63,511 nucleotides of DNA from NCBI GenBank assembly GCA_015680685.1, contig MNCI01004082.1:364320-427830 (forward strand). The letters run 5' to 3'. Below, piece by piece: positions 1 to 10,854 of this stretch; within the stretch, counting starts at the first letter, position 1; each line of letters begins with the position of its first letter. The notes below the pieces were generated by a model. The model did not search any database, was not told the origin of the DNA, and saw only the letters and a program-made list of their open reading frames with translations. The translations under genes and the position numbers were made by a program. The stretch is from Gnetum montanum (Eukaryota; Streptophyta; Gnetopsida; Gnetales; Gnetaceae).

Positions 1-200
1 ATGTTACCTTGCAAATATCTCCATCGCAGCTGCTCATCCTGATGGAGAATAAAAGTAAAATTAGGATTATACTCATCGGGATGAGTATATGTCATCTTAT
101 ATTGTTTAGGACTTGGCTGATTTTGGTTATGTGTTTTATCTTGTCGATTGTCTCATGTGTGGTCCTTAGGCGGTGAGTTGCTCTTATGAGAAGAAGGCAT
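1..200 (-). pseudogene. 5' end of a gag-like ORF of the leftmost Athila-type element (partial)
   Basis: Reading leftward from an ATG at 200, about 125 nt after the primer-binding site, a frame beginning MPSSHKSNSPPKDHT runs to the window edge with one in-frame stop. Its position just inside the PBS is where gag begins in Ty3/gypsy elements. It is polar and rich in Q, N, K and P, like other plant gag N-termini, but it does not clearly match the gag fragments elsewhere in the window. The rest of the element is off the left edge, so the assignment rests on position. Confidence 0.4.
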
Positions 201-322
201 TTTTATCGGTGTGATAATTCACCATTATATAAATTTTTATCTTGAATAACTTGAAGGTTCGTTAAGGCTCACAACGATGTGAGTGATATCCCTTATGTTC
301 TATTCGGCGCACAAACACTTAG

Positions 323-340
323 TCCCCGGCAACGGCGCCA
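323..340 (-). other. Primer-binding site, tRNA-Asp type
   Basis: On the minus strand the sequence is TGGCGCCGTTGCCGGGGA, an exact complement of the 3' end of plant tRNA-Asp(GUC) including CCA. It begins one base after the LTR terminus CA. tRNA-Asp priming is known for the Athila lineage of plant Ty3/gypsy elements. Confidence 0.85.
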
Positions 341-341
341 A

Positions 342-1321
342 TGATGAGTGGCGAGGTATCCCTACACTCAACCATATGAAACGAGCGTAGTACACGTGAT
401 CTGGTCGAACTCTGCAAACTAAATGCCTACACACCCCATGGAACACTTGGGGTTAATCATTTGTTGATTTCCCAGACTTACTTGTAGTTGTCACGGTGTA
501 TGGTTAAGTAAGTACGAGGTATATGATTTTTATAGTCTTTTCTAGTTTTTCTCCTATGCTATCAAGGTGAAGGGTTGAGAGAGCTAACTAACTCTAACTA
601 AGGACTAAGTCTAAATTAACTAGCGTCAGCATCAATTCCCACTTACCGTACACACCCTGAACCGATGCAACTATGGCTACCAAACGCTAATCGTTACTGG
701 GATCACCACACGTAATGCACGTGCTCGAAGTGGTCATACTGAGGCACTTAACTAGCCTAAACGTAATGAGCAGTTGATTTCTTGACTAGCCGTACACATC
801 CATAAATGCTCGTAGTTAAGTCGTACTCATTCCGCATTCTAGGAGATAAGGGTGAGAGAGACTAATCACGATGAGCAACCGATTCCTTGATTAGCCGTAC
901 ACATTCGTCAATGCTCGTAATCAAGTCGTACTCATGCCACGCTAATGTAGGTAATAAATAACATGTAATAAATAACAAGTAGTAAAACCTATTCCATGCA
1001 CTGCAAGGTTTATCCACAAAGCTTGTCTTTATTGCCATACACAACTTGCGTTCAGGTACAAAGTTGCTCAAATAAAGATCCATTCACTTGGGGACTCCTA
1101 CTGCAGGCACATAGAAAATATTCTATCTCTAAAGTGATCAAACTACCAGAGTTTCCCTACTTTAAGCCTAGGATGGTAAATAAGGGGAGTGTTACCTCTT
1201 ATTTATAGATTTGGAGGCGGACCGCGATATCGCGTATGCGATATCACAGGGGACGACGCGATATCGCGTATGCGATATCGCATGGGATGCGATATCACGA
1301 CGGCCGCGATATCGCGTCTCA
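342..1321 (-). mobile_element. 5' LTR of a minus-strand Athila-type element
   Basis: The block starts TGATGAGTGGCGAGG on the plus strand and ends TCTCA, giving TG...CA ends when read on the minus strand. A perfect tRNA-Asp PBS lies one base inside. It has a TATA box (TATAAATAAG on the minus strand near 1199-1207) and a U3 cluster of GATATC palindromes (1221-1320). The PBS-proximal end (the block near 360-410) matches the LTR ends at 14860-15741, 50571-51419, 56503-57352 and 58769-59576. It interrupts an older integrase frame that resumes near 1336. The other LTR is off the window, so the target duplication (right copy would be TTAGC, 1322-1326) cannot be checked. Confidence 0.8.
1221..1320. 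promoter_or_regulatory. GATATC/GCGATATCGC palindrome cluster in LTR U3
   Basis: Within 100 bp there are six GATATC cores, several embedded in the larger palindromes CGCGATATCGCG and GCGTATGCGATATCGC. The cluster sits directly upstream of the TATA box on the minus strand, at the place where retroelement enhancers lie. The same arrangement recurs in the LTRs at 50.6, 56.5 and 59.5 kb. Confidence 0.6.
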
Positions 1322-1335
1322 TTAGCTAGGGATGA

Positions 1336-2564
1336 AACATTGGAACTTATTGGTAGGTACTATTTTTGGCTTAGTATGGCAATAGAAGTCTCAAAATTTT
1401 TGAAGGAGTGCTTGACATGTTAGAAGTTCAAAGGAGGTAAAGGTGTGAATGGACACTATATGCCTTTGCCAATTCCCAAAGGTCCATGGGAAAGTATGTC
1501 AATGGACTTTGTGAGTGGCATTCCAAAGACCAAGAGTGGGAATGATGGAATTTTTTTTGTTGTGGATAGGTTCTCCAAGATGGCACATTTTATTCCATGT
1601 AAGAAGATGAGTGATGCCTCTCATGTTGCAAATTTATTTTTCCAACATGTTGTGAAGTTTAATGGTATTCCTTTGAATATTGTTAGTGATAGACTCCAAG
1701 TTCACAAGTCATTTTTGAAGGTCCCTTTGGAAGAATTTAGGGATGAAGTTGAATTTTTCTAGTGCATATCATCCACAATGTGATGGCCAAATAGAGGTGG
1801 TGAATAAATCCTTGGTAAACATAGTGAGATGTTTGTGTGATGGATAGTCAAAAAGGTGGAAAAAGTTGTTGTGTCATGCTAAATTTTCATATAATAATGC
1901 TTTTCATGTTGTAATTGGCAAAAGTCCATTTGAGGTGGATTATGGATTTTGTCCAATGATGGTGGACACTTTGAAGAGCTTTGATGGGGAAGCTCAACTT
2001 AGTGTTGATTTTGTGTAAGAGATGAGAGATTCCCATGCACAAGGAAAATCAAATTTTGAGAAGAAGGCTAAAGAGAGAGTCCTCAAGAGGAATGAGGGCA
2101 AGCAAAATCCTAATTTTGCTATTGGTCACTTGGTTTGGATGCACTTGAAGAAAAAGTAGTTGAGAGGTGTTAACTTCTCCAAATTGAAAGCTAAGAAGAT
2201 GGGGCCTTTCAAAATCAAGGCTAAACTTAATGATAATTCTTTTGAGATTGATTTACCAAATGATGTTGGTATGTCTTTTGTGTTTAATGTTTTAGATCTT
2301 ATGCACTATCATGGACTAGTTGATGAGGACACCATACAAGGAAGCATCAATGAGTTGAAGGGGGCTATTAATTAGTCCAAGCCTTCAATGGAGAAGAAGG
2401 CAAGTGTACTCAAGTAGAGGGAAGCTTCTAGCACTTAAGAAGTCAAGAGGCATGAATATTTGATCCATTGGAAGGATCAATCTAGTGATGATGCTATATG
2501 GATCCATGAGAACAAAATTGTTGAGTGGGGGATCACTTCTACCCCTACTCTCTTATTTACATGA
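1336..2564 (+). pseudogene. Ty3/gypsy chromovirus integrase with C-terminal chromodomain (5'-truncated, broken)
   Basis: The reading starts inside the zinc-binding region (ECLTC near 1410), then enters the DDE core: the first Asp in [10 protein letters not shown] (about 1500), the second in IVSDR (about 1685) and the Glu in DGQIEVVNKSL (about 1785). A C-terminal binding region follows (FAIGHLVWMHLKK, then GPFKI). The frame ends with a chromodomain-like HEYLIHWKDQSSDDAIW (2449-2500) and a TGA at 2562-2564. Stops and frameshifts occur at 1422, 1762, 1848, 2018, 2158 and 2375. The chromodomain marks the chromovirus branch, in which it guides integration to marked chromatin. The upstream pol is displaced by the LTR at 342-1321 and lies off the window. 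Confidence 0.85.
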
Positions 2565-2593
2565 GTTCACTTTTTATAGGGTGGGAGAGCTAG

Positions 2594-3700
2594 TGTAGGA
2601 ACAACTCTTCCGATTCCCTTATGCTTGTCCTACAAGTCGTTTTTGCAAGTTTCATGCTTGGAGAAGACCTAGACATGTGGGTCCATTTTTTTCTGTGTGT
2701 TTTTGTGTTGAATTTTTATAATAAATATTTTTGGATGTTTTGGCATGTTTGGAGGTGTTTTTGGCTTATTTTGATGAGTTTAGGAGGTTCTAGGATCTAT
2801 GGGAACTTTTTGGAAGACATCTAAAGACTCTCGACATCAAAACAAGAATTTTTATTTTTGGCACCTTCAAAATAGACGTCTTTGTAAATAGAAAGATGTC
2901 TTTTCAAAAGTGAAGATGTCTCCATTTCATAGAAGGTGTCTTTCAAAAATAGTAGACATATCTTCCTAGAGCAGGGCTTTCACAAAAGACATCTCTTCAT
3001 AAAGATAGACATCTTTCGAAAGATGTCACCCTTAAATTAAAGACATCTCCAGTCCAAAGAATATGTCTTCCAAAAATAGTAGACGTCTCTCTTGAGAATA
3101 GAGCTCTCACATGAGACATCTACATGAAATAAGAGACATCTATGCCAGTGAAGAAGAAAAGCTTTGACATGGCATTTCAATTGGAAAACATCCAAAAGAC
3201 TCTAGTTCCATGTGGGAAACATCTAGGAAAGCAAATAGAAAGCTTCCTAGTGTTTTGGATCTATATAATTATGTATACCTTCATCCATAAGAGAGAAGGG
3301 GAGTTGGTATGCAAGGAGAACTAGGCAAGAGAGATTGGGTGAGCACATTGGCTAAGTGTAATAGGTGATTGCAGCTCCAAGATTAGATTGTGGTGTGTTG
3401 ATCTATGTGTTCTATTCTCTTGTATCTCACTTGTGAGTTGATATCTTAGCCTCGGGTTGTGGGAGAGATTTCTGTTGGTTGTGTCTTGCATTAAGAATAA
3501 CCATTGTGTGATTGTAAAGCCTCATGCTTTACAATATTGTTTTAAGTGTGAAAGGTTTTTGGAAGCTTGTGGGTTGTGTGATCCCTGATGTAATCTTCTA
3601 ACAATGTTAATTGAAGTTAGCTAGTTTTCTTTTTTTCTAACAAATAATTTTGTCTTTTCATAATATCTAGATATAGTGAATTGAAGGTGATTTAATTGTA
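2594..3700 (+). mobile_element. 3' LTR of the chromovirus element
   Basis: It follows the chromodomain stop and a purine-rich tract (GGGTGGGAGAGC, 2579-2590) and begins TGTAGGAACAACTC. The same sequence recurs inverted in two pieces, 15742-16262 (start) and 7906-8552 (end), which fixes the left boundary well. The right boundary is uncertain: similarity to the inverted copy continues through TCTTTTCATAATATCTAG (near 3660) to about 3700. The U3 is dense in AGACATCT and its complement AGATGTCT. Confidence 0.7.
2860..3155. promoter_or_regulatory. AGACATCT/AGATGTCT repeats in chromovirus U3
   Basis: More than ten variants of AGACATCT or its complement lie within about 300 bp, often 20-30 bp apart and in both orientations. 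The inverted LTR piece at 15870-16230 has its own dense set with different spacing, so the motif is kept while the sequence between copies is not. A binding-site array is possible; so is simple slippage. Confidence 0.4.
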
Positions 3701-3715
3701 GAGTGAACTTGCTCA

Positions 3716-4560
3716 AATCTTTTGTTTGACTATGCTGGTTCTCCAGCATTGTTTTTTGGAATTTAATGAAAGGATCTTTTAGCAAGTTTGTGGTACTGCT
3801 ATGGGTAGCAATTTTGTTGTGGCTTATGCTTGCCTTTATCTTTGCCACCTCAAGCAACATTTTCTCAATTTAATGGATTATGCACCACTCCTCTACGATA
3901 AGCATTATATTAATGATGCTTTTGGAATTTAAAACAATTTTCTTAACAAACTACAAACTTTTCTTAACAAATATAATTTATTTTTTCCTCCATCTCTATC
4001 ACCCTAATTGTTTCTCATTCTTCTATAAATTACTTGATTTGGTTTTCTTTATAGGTCTTTCCTTCTATTATAGTAGTATTCTTTCTACCCACTATTACCA
4101 AAAACCTTCGAATCCCATCGATATATACCTCTCCTTCTAGCATCCTAATCATCAAAAGAAGGCCTTCATTATTATAGAATTGAAATAGTTTATGTTAAGG
4201 AAAAAAAATTTGATGACTTCTTTAAAGCTAAGATGACTTTCTTTAGATGGCTCAAGGATCATAGTTATCCTATAATGTTTTGGCTCCACTACTTTAGCAA
4301 TGTTTTTGAATCTAATAAAGCTACTCTCCTCTAGGCTATTTGAGAAAATATTTATATGACTAGAAGGACCCCACTTGTTTTTAAAATGGATTTCAATCCT
4401 TCAACCAAATCTTTAAACATGAGGACAATCCTAAACCATGGAATCTTTATGGCTTTAGCAACAAGATTCACGTTTGAGAAATGTCATTCCCAGTCTTGTC
4501 ATGTGTTGGAGAAATCCTTCAAAATTGCGGAGGTTCTTGATGCATAGTAGATTTAACACA
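3716..4560 (+). pseudogene. Penelope-like element reverse transcriptase (fragment)
   Basis: In frame, EFNERIF, a stop, then QVCGTAMGSNFVVAYACLYL (about 3758-3830) matches the Penelope-type RT block whose GTAMG signature precedes the catalytic block. KHYINDAFGI (about 3899-3928) is the IDD catalytic block, with Asp changed to Asn at one position. YYQKPSNPIDIYLSF with HPNHQK (about 4095-4155) matches the conserved KPTD...YL...HP segment. KKFDDFFKAKMTFFRWLKDHSYP (4205-4275, one residue run of the thumb region) and a Cys-containing FEKCHSQSC (about 4475-4500) follow. Stops and frameshifts break it repeatedly. No GIY-YIG endonuclease domain is visible. The 5' end abuts the chromovirus LTR. Confidence 0.7.
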
Positions 4561-4965
4561 AATCATTAAATTCAACTCTAATCATCAAACTGATGCCCTA
4601 CCTTCACAAATCTAAAGATTTGAGAGTTGAGGATTTTAAAAAACATTGAACATGCACTAACTTGCCATTTTTTTTTACTAAGGATCACTTTCATCCTATA
4701 AATATTCTACTATAATCTCTATTTTGGCACACATTCAACATTTTCCTGAAGCATGTTGATGAGGGATAAAATTCCCTGAAAGTACTTTATGCTATGATGT
4801 TTATGATTTTTGCAATTTAATTTAGCTATTTTTTCTTTGCAATCTTTTTCTACAAATTTCTTTCTTTTCTACTTAACACATTATAGCTATTGCACATGAT
4901 CTACTAAAATTTTTGAAGTACATAATTTTTTTAAGGACAAAAATTTTTAACTAAAAAAATCAAAT
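4561..4965. other. AT-rich stretch, nothing recognised
   Basis: The sequence is AT-rich and full of stops on both strands. It may hold the decayed tail of the Penelope-like fragment, but no motif supports that. Confidence 0.4.
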
Positions 4966-5097
4966 AACGAGGTGTTAGCCTAACAATATAGGTCTTGGCT
5001 TAATAACCCTAAGTTAAAAGTTTGATTCTACTAGGTAGCAGTAAGTTATAAACTTATATAAATCTTAGGGTGCATCTATGTTTCACTTATTTGACAT
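4966..5097 (+). repeat. SINE copy (tRNA-derived), older
   Basis: It shares order and sequence with the copy at 7543-7702: an A-box-like GAGGTGTTAGCCTAACAATA, a B-box-like AAAGTTTGATTCTAC, then AAATCTTAGGGTGCATCTAT and TTTCACTTATTTGACATTCC. No clear target duplication remains. Confidence 0.6.
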
Positions 5098-7525
5098 TCC
5101 AACACCCTCTAAACTATAGTTAAGCATAGAAAAATACAAGTAGTAATAGAGAAACCAAAAACATACAAAAGCTTCCATTGATATTTTTACCTTTATTGCA
5201 AAAAGTATTGATATGATAAATTTATCCTCATCCAACAATAATAATGTTAACTTTCTCTTCATTGATTTGATGTATGCTATATTTTTTAATACTATTATTC
5301 ATTTTTAAGGGTTCGACAACCCCCTCCAAATAATAATGTTAACATAAAGATTATAAATAATTTTGATAAGTAGTTTATAGCTAATGATAATGATTTTCAA
5401 TGTAAAATTTTTGAGAATCATTATCTACTTCATTCTTTGCATTTGGAAATATCTTTGATCACTTATTCTTTACTTTATTTAGAAGCTTCAGTGTGCAATT
5501 ATTTTCTAATAACAAGAACATAACTATGACATCTCTTTCGAAGTTGGATATCAAATTCTCAAAGATGTTGCTTTTTAGCTACAACTTGAAGCAAAAATGC
5601 TCCTAGAGAAAGCTAAACGATTAACTTATTTTCTATTGTATTAATTTCTTTTAGTTTTGGAGGCTCAAAGATGGGTAGCATTTAGCTTTTGTTACTATTT
5701 GTTCATTATTTTTGATTGATTTATTCTTTTATCTTTAGAAAGTGTTTTATCCTTTTCATTATAAGAAATCCCTTAGTAAGAAGTGAAAACCTGTGAGGAT
5801 GCTTTTGAATAAGGGCAAGCCATGATCTTTTTCCTATTATAGAGGGGATATTTTTCAAGATTGGTTGTAAGGATGAAAGCTTGAAAAAGCATTCTCAAAA
5901 CCATACAACCTTTTCTTTAGGCTCTCTCTTTTATGATATAATTTAATCTAATTTGTTTAAATATTATTATTCATTTTTTCGAGATCCAACATCCCCACCT
6001 CAACATAGAATTTTTCTCAAGCAATAAAGTAATGATAAAAGTAGGATATTAGATAATCTAATTTTTCAAATAAAAAAAGAAGCTACTACTTCATCATAAT
6101 TTTATATTCCTATCTTAAATCCTTTTTTTTTAATTTAAGGATGAAGATTGAAAGTGATGTAAATGTTAGTAAGATGGATACTAGCTTTTCTCCTAAAAAT
6201 TAATTTCCATTCCTTAATTTTTCAAGATCAATTGGAAAGTTGTACATCCAAATAGAAGTGTTCATAGTTGCTAACCTTTTTCTTTAATTTCTATGTTGTT
6301 ATGAAGATTCACCTTCACTCAATGCTTAAAATGTGATGTACTATGAATTTTTTTTATATTATTAATATTATTTTAAACATTTGACATCCTTCTTCTTTTA
6401 TAATCTATGAAGAGGCAAATCCCAATATGAAGCTTCAAGGATCCTTCATAATGATTGGTTTATGGAAATTATCATCATCATCCTATCCTTATTTCAAAAA
6501 ATTGGGTGGGATATATAAGTTCTCTTTTACCAATCACATTTATTAAGAGCTAAATCCTTATCTATTAATCTCTATTGATATATGAGAATCATCATCATCA
6601 TCATCATCCTTGCCTTATCTCAACAAAATGGGGTTAGCTACGTGAGTTCTTTTTTTTCCATTTGCCTCTATGTAAAGTTAGATCTCTATTTATTTGAAGT
6701 TTTTTTCGAATTATCTTCAATCATATGACTATTGTGCATCACATTTGGAGAATTCCCTAACATCTGTAAAATCTAGAAAAGAAACTCATCCATGATATTT
6801 GGCATGGTTTTTACAACTAGCTACTAATTTATAAGATTACTTCAAATAATACTCATTTTGGCTTGAGAAGGGGGATGTGATAACAAATATCAAATATATA
6901 TTATTTTAGATATTATGTGTATTTAATAAAATAAGAAAAATGCAAAAGAAAATAAAAGTAGATTTTATTAATGAGGAAATTTCGATTATGCTTTGAGAGT
7001 TTTTGAGATTATATTTCTTTGGCATCTATTCCTTAGAGGCAATCTAGCACTACCATCATGGTTATGTCTAGATTGGAATAGAAGGATTACTCAAGTCTCT
7101 TTATGTCACACTTCATATGACTTATTTTACTCACCATTGCTAGCTCTATAATTCTATTATGACATGCCCTCTAATTTATGAGTATAAATACCTTAGGTCA
7201 AACCCCCATTAGCTCCCTTAGGAGATGTGATCCTAATTTACATCATGTCCTTTTATTAAATACATATCATAACATTACATCATTTCAAAAATTTAAATGT
7301 AACAAACTACCCCACTTAGCTTTCATTCATTATCAAATGAATCTACATTAGGGTCTTGCTCATGTGCAAACTCTTAAATTTCTCCTTTCTTACAAGGTTT
7401 AGATTTAAGGTTATCCTACTTATTTTGTAAATGAAAATATAAATTAGATAGAAAACTAAATAAAATAAATCTAATCAAAATATTCATAACTAATATCAGT
7501 TCCCTACCAATAATAATAGATGAAT
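5098..7525. other. AT-rich non-coding stretch with minor repeats
   Basis: No credible gene on either strand. It holds short motifs such as GGTTCGACAACCCCC near 5310 and GAGATCCAACATCCCC near 5980 that look like decayed repeats, plus the duplicated repeat described at 6460-6710. Confidence 0.4.
6460..6710 (+). repeat. Tandemly duplicated interspersed repeat with (ATC)n
   Basis: Two adjacent copies (about 6463-6580 and 6590-6710) each run (ATC)n, CCTTATTTCAAAAAATTGGG or CTCAACAAAATGGGGTTAGC, a purine/pyrimidine stretch and AGTTCT. The AACAAATTGGGGT-GGCTA-type motif is a common dispersed repeat tail in plant genomes. I do not assign a family. Confidence 0.45.
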
Positions 7526-7719
7526 CAAAGATTTACCAACTAGTATACCAATGAGGTGATAGCCTAGTGATAAGACATTGGATTTGGAAGCTCTAAATTA
7601 TGGGTTTAATCCCAGTGGGCAATGATGAGTTATATAAAGTTCTAGCTGGACTATATATATCTTGGGGTGTAAATATATTTCACTTAGTTCAAGTTTCAAT
7701 ACCAAAGATTTACCAACTA
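7526..7719 (+). mobile_element. SINE with 17-bp target-site duplication
   Basis: The body (7543-7702) has a tRNA-like head: A box TGATAGCCTAGTGATAAG and B box GGGTTTAATCCCAG. A tail CTTGGGGTGTAAATATATTT is shared with the copy at 4966-5097. Perfect 17-bp repeats CAAAGATTTACCAACTA flank it (7526-7542 and 7703-7719), as expected for insertion by LINE machinery. The perfect duplication means this copy is fairly recent compared with its surroundings. It encodes no protein. Confidence 0.85.
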
Positions 7720-7779
7720 TTGATCTCAAGTCCCAAAGAGAGTTACATTATGTGCATCTTACATTCTTTGGATACTTAA

Positions 7780-7901
7780 TGTACATTGAATAAGTTAGCT
7801 CTGATATCACATATGTGATGTAGCAATGGTTATAAATATCTATAAATATCATCCACCTACTAGATTTATGATACATTAATATTAGTAGGTAGCTAAACTC
7901 T
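7780..7901 (+). mobile_element. Element X, start of the 5' LTR (interrupted)
   Basis: TATAAATATCTATAAATATC and TTTATGATACATTAATATTAG match the element X 3' LTR at 48926-49725 in the same order and orientation, up to AGCTAAACTCT. The LTR then breaks off and resumes at 16410 with AGGTAGCTGAACTCT. The left edge is uncertain because the first bases are too diverged. A 14-bp palindrome ATCACATATGTGAT lies at 7806-7819, where the younger relatives carry GATATC palindromes. Confidence 0.55.
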
Positions 7902-7905
7902 CTAA

Positions 7906-8552
7906 GGAACCACCACTTAGAATGATGGTAAGTGGAGCAGATTCATTTCACAATTAAAATCACCTTTCAACACTAAATCTAGATATTATGAAAAGACAAT
8001 TGTTTTTTGTTAGAAAATAAGAAAACTAGCTATCTTCAATTAGCCCAATAAAAGATTACAATAGGGTTTTCAAAGCCCACAAAACATCCCACACAATGGT
8101 TATTATTAATGTAAGACATAACTAATAGAGAATCTCTTGCACAACCCAAAACTGAGATCTCAATTTACAAGCAAGACTAGAATACATGGGCCTACACAAT
8201 TGATCTTGGAACTACAACCTCTACACACTTACTCAATGTGCTCTCCCTTCTCTTACTCAAGTTTAAACATGAACTTCATGACATCTTCTCTTTCAACTCT
8301 CTATGGTTACAAGCATGAACAATCCATATTTATTAGAAAACAAAGATAAAAACCTTGGAAAATTTTTCATAAGCTTAACTTAGAGTTTTCACACTACTTC
8401 TATCTTTTTCCACCTTCTTCTAGTAGTTTCTCAAACTCAAACAATAATTCTGGAAGTTTCCCCAACCATAAAAGTCATCTCTAACCTTCTTGGAACATCT
8501 CCTACTAAAATTTGACTTTCATGAGAGATATCTTCTAAGTGTAGAAGACATT
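7906..8552 (-). mobile_element. Chromovirus-family LTR, distal half (inverted, split)
   Basis: Read on the minus strand, this stretch matches 3240-3700: GAGCACATTGAGTAAGTGTG, CCATTGTGTGGGATGTTTTG, AACTAGCTATC... (plus-strand view) and TCTTTTCATAATATCTAG all occur in the same order. It is the second half of an LTR whose first half is 15742-16262. The two halves add to about 1.17 kb, close to the plus-strand copy. Confidence 0.65.
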
Positions 8553-9061
8553 TATGGGGATTGAGAACTTACAAGGGAGGTTGAATAAGTTTCCAAATAA
8601 AAATTAATCAACCACAAAAATTACACAAATTTTACATGGTTTCCCAACTTGGGTACATCCACACTTAGAGGGTAGAATCCTTGCACATCTCTGAACTTCA
8701 TTTCTCTAAAATGTGGCTTGAAAGGTACCACATCCTGTACAAGCTCTAAGCTTTGCTCTAGAGTGTTTCGTCCCTACAAAACCACTTAACCTCACAAGGT
8801 TTCCACAAGCTTAAATTATGGTTTCGAGGATCCCATAACCTTTACAAAATTGAGCTCTACTCCAAAGTGTTTTGATGCTACACAAACACTCAATCCCACA
8901 GCTTCCTGACAAGCTTAATTATGATGCATTCTTGGAAAAAGCACATCAACCCCGTAGGGATAAAAGAGAGAAAAAAACACAAGAAAAGAAAGTAACTTAA
9001 ATTATAGGTCCTTGTACTTTGAAGCATAGTTCTATAAACAATTAAGCAAATGATATGACAA
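8553..9061. other. Unidentified left end of the Athila-like insertion
   Basis: The sequence has the look of an interspersed repeat end (TTGAGAACTTACAAGGGAGG, then TTACATGGTTTCCCAACTTG and ACTTAGAGGGTAGAATCC). It matches no other part of the window. It may be an LTR fragment of a different family that replaced the 5' LTR. No ORF and no primer-binding site are seen. Confidence 0.35.
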
Positions 9062-10281
9062 ATGAAGTACAAAAGTACAATAGATGTCCCACATGTCTTA
9101 CGCGAAAATGAGGGTGGTGAACCTACCTCAGGAAATCAGCCACATAATGATGTTCCTTCCCTTGACTTTGGCCAAGGGGTTGTGTATCAAGACCTTCATT
9201 CCACTGTTCATAACCTAGGTCCTGATACACATAGGCAGAAAGGATCCAAAAAAGGGACACAAACTCATGATAAAGGTGGACATTCTAATCGCAATCACGA
9301 TCGGGGCCAAGACTATCGAAAAGAAGGTAGCAGACACATCATGGTGATGGTTCTCCTTCTTCTTTACCTTCATCATCTCCTTCACCCTCTCCTTTAATAT
9401 CCAGATGTGGTCATAAAGAAAAAGACCATGGGGATAAAGGTAGGCAAAGTAGAAGTCATAGAGGAAACAACCAAGAAAGGGGATGAGGGCACTCTAGAGA
9501 GTCACGACATAGAAGAAGGAAGAGTAGGAAACAACGTAGGCATCATAGGCACCATGGACAAGACGATCACGATGAACCCCTACTCGCTACTCGAGGTATG
9601 TTGGACATAACTGAGGCTGTTAGAATTCCAACAAGGTACCAAAAAGATAGTAGGATCAAGAGATTAGATATGAACAATATCCCACGATTTGAAAGGGGAT
9701 AGAACGCTGATCCTCATAATCACTTAAAAACATTCCATGATGCATGTGCCTTAAAAAATATAGAGAACGAATGGCAAAAACTTAAGTTGTTTCCATAGAA
9801 ACTAGTTAAAGAAGCAAAAAGCTGGTACTAGTCTTTAGAACTGGAATCCATTCGTAGGTGGAGTACTATGTTAGAACTATTTAATGATAAGTAACAAAAG
9901 TACTCCCTAGTGTCTAACTTGCAAAAGAAAATCCAAGGCTGGAAACAAGGAGGACATGAACCCTTGGATGCTACCATGGGTCGATATTCATTGTCCTGGC
10001 CATGGTTATTTGCAAAGGAATCAATTGTGCCATCTTGTGGATGGGCTTAGGCATGAAATGAGAAGAACCCTTGGGACTTATGCCCAAGGGAGACTATCCA
10101 AGCTTAGGTCCCATCAAATTCAAAGACTATTGGAGCAAGTTGCTAAGGAAGAAGGTGAGCTACAGAAGAGAGACAGTGCGAAAGAGTATAACCAAGATCC
10201 TTCCATTCAAAATAGGGGAGTAAGATTTTGTGAGGATGAAGAAGAGTCACCACTCAAAGAGATGGTGAATAGGAAAAATTT
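9062..10281 (+). pseudogene. Athila-like Gag (broken)
   Basis: The N-terminal third is polar, with an Arg/Ser/His-rich tract (near 9410-9560). DDHDEPLLATRGMLDITEAV (about 9569-9630) then leads into the capsid region: DPHNHLKTFHDAC (9712-9750), LKLFP (9781), KEAKSWY and a C-terminal LCHLVDGLRHEMRRTLGTYA (10027-10086). The spacing fits the plant retrotransposon gag domain. Frameshifts near 9395 and 9955 and several stops break it. No zinc knuckle is seen before the N at 10282. The DEPLLAT block is shared with a fragment in the element at 50571-57352. Confidence 0.75.
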
Positions 10282-10282
10282 N

Positions 10283-10853
10283 TAGGATTAGAGAATTTCC
10301 TGGGAAGGTGGCCAGATTTGATCCAATCGATGATGGCATGTGTTAGCATGATCGTATGCATTAAGTGTGATGGTTGAGTTGAAGGGGGCTCCAAAGTTTT
10401 AATTGATACTAAGGCATCTAAGGAATCAGCTGCTTGTGAATGCAAGGGCTTGGTTGGTCTATTGGTTCTAAAGAAAGGTCTTTTCTTCACTTGGTTGTTG
10501 GAACCAATAGTAGGTTAAGAGTTAACAACCCCTGTGGTGTTATGTTGCTGCGGCTAAGTAGGGTTTTCACCCTACATAGCTACAGTAGGTGGTAGTGGAG
10601 CTACTGGTGGAAGAGATGCGATCGGATGAGAAGGATGATATGCTTGTGAAATATCACCTTTAGAAGAAGGAGTCCCATAATACTTGTAGTCTTGGTAGTG
10701 AGGTTGAGAAGTGATGTGACCAGTAGAGTCACGTGGGGAGATTGGTTGCTGCACGTAATATCCATATGGTTCAGGTTGTCGGTAAGGATACTGTTGCCTT
10801 GGTGGTGGCATTCCCCATGATTTTGGGTGCTACCACTATTGATATTGCTTAAT
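10283..10853 (-). other. Segment probably assembled in inverted orientation between two single Ns
   Basis: Single undetermined bases at 10282 and 10854 bracket 571 bp. Its first 234 bp (10283-10516) are the exact reverse complement, as far as I can read, of 10855-11088. Read on the minus strand, the unique part encodes a Pro/Gln/Tyr-rich linker (MPPPRQQYPYRQPEPYGYYV) that flows directly into the sequence at 10855 and then into the protease. The simplest reading is a contig placed backwards with its overlap duplicated. A genuine inversion is less likely. Confidence 0.75.
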
Positions 10854-10854
10854 N

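Noticed and set aside
2621-2824. Hydrophobic 67-codon frame in the chromovirus LTR
   Set aside because: T-rich LTR sequence gives a membrane-like reading by composition; no support from the inverted copy.
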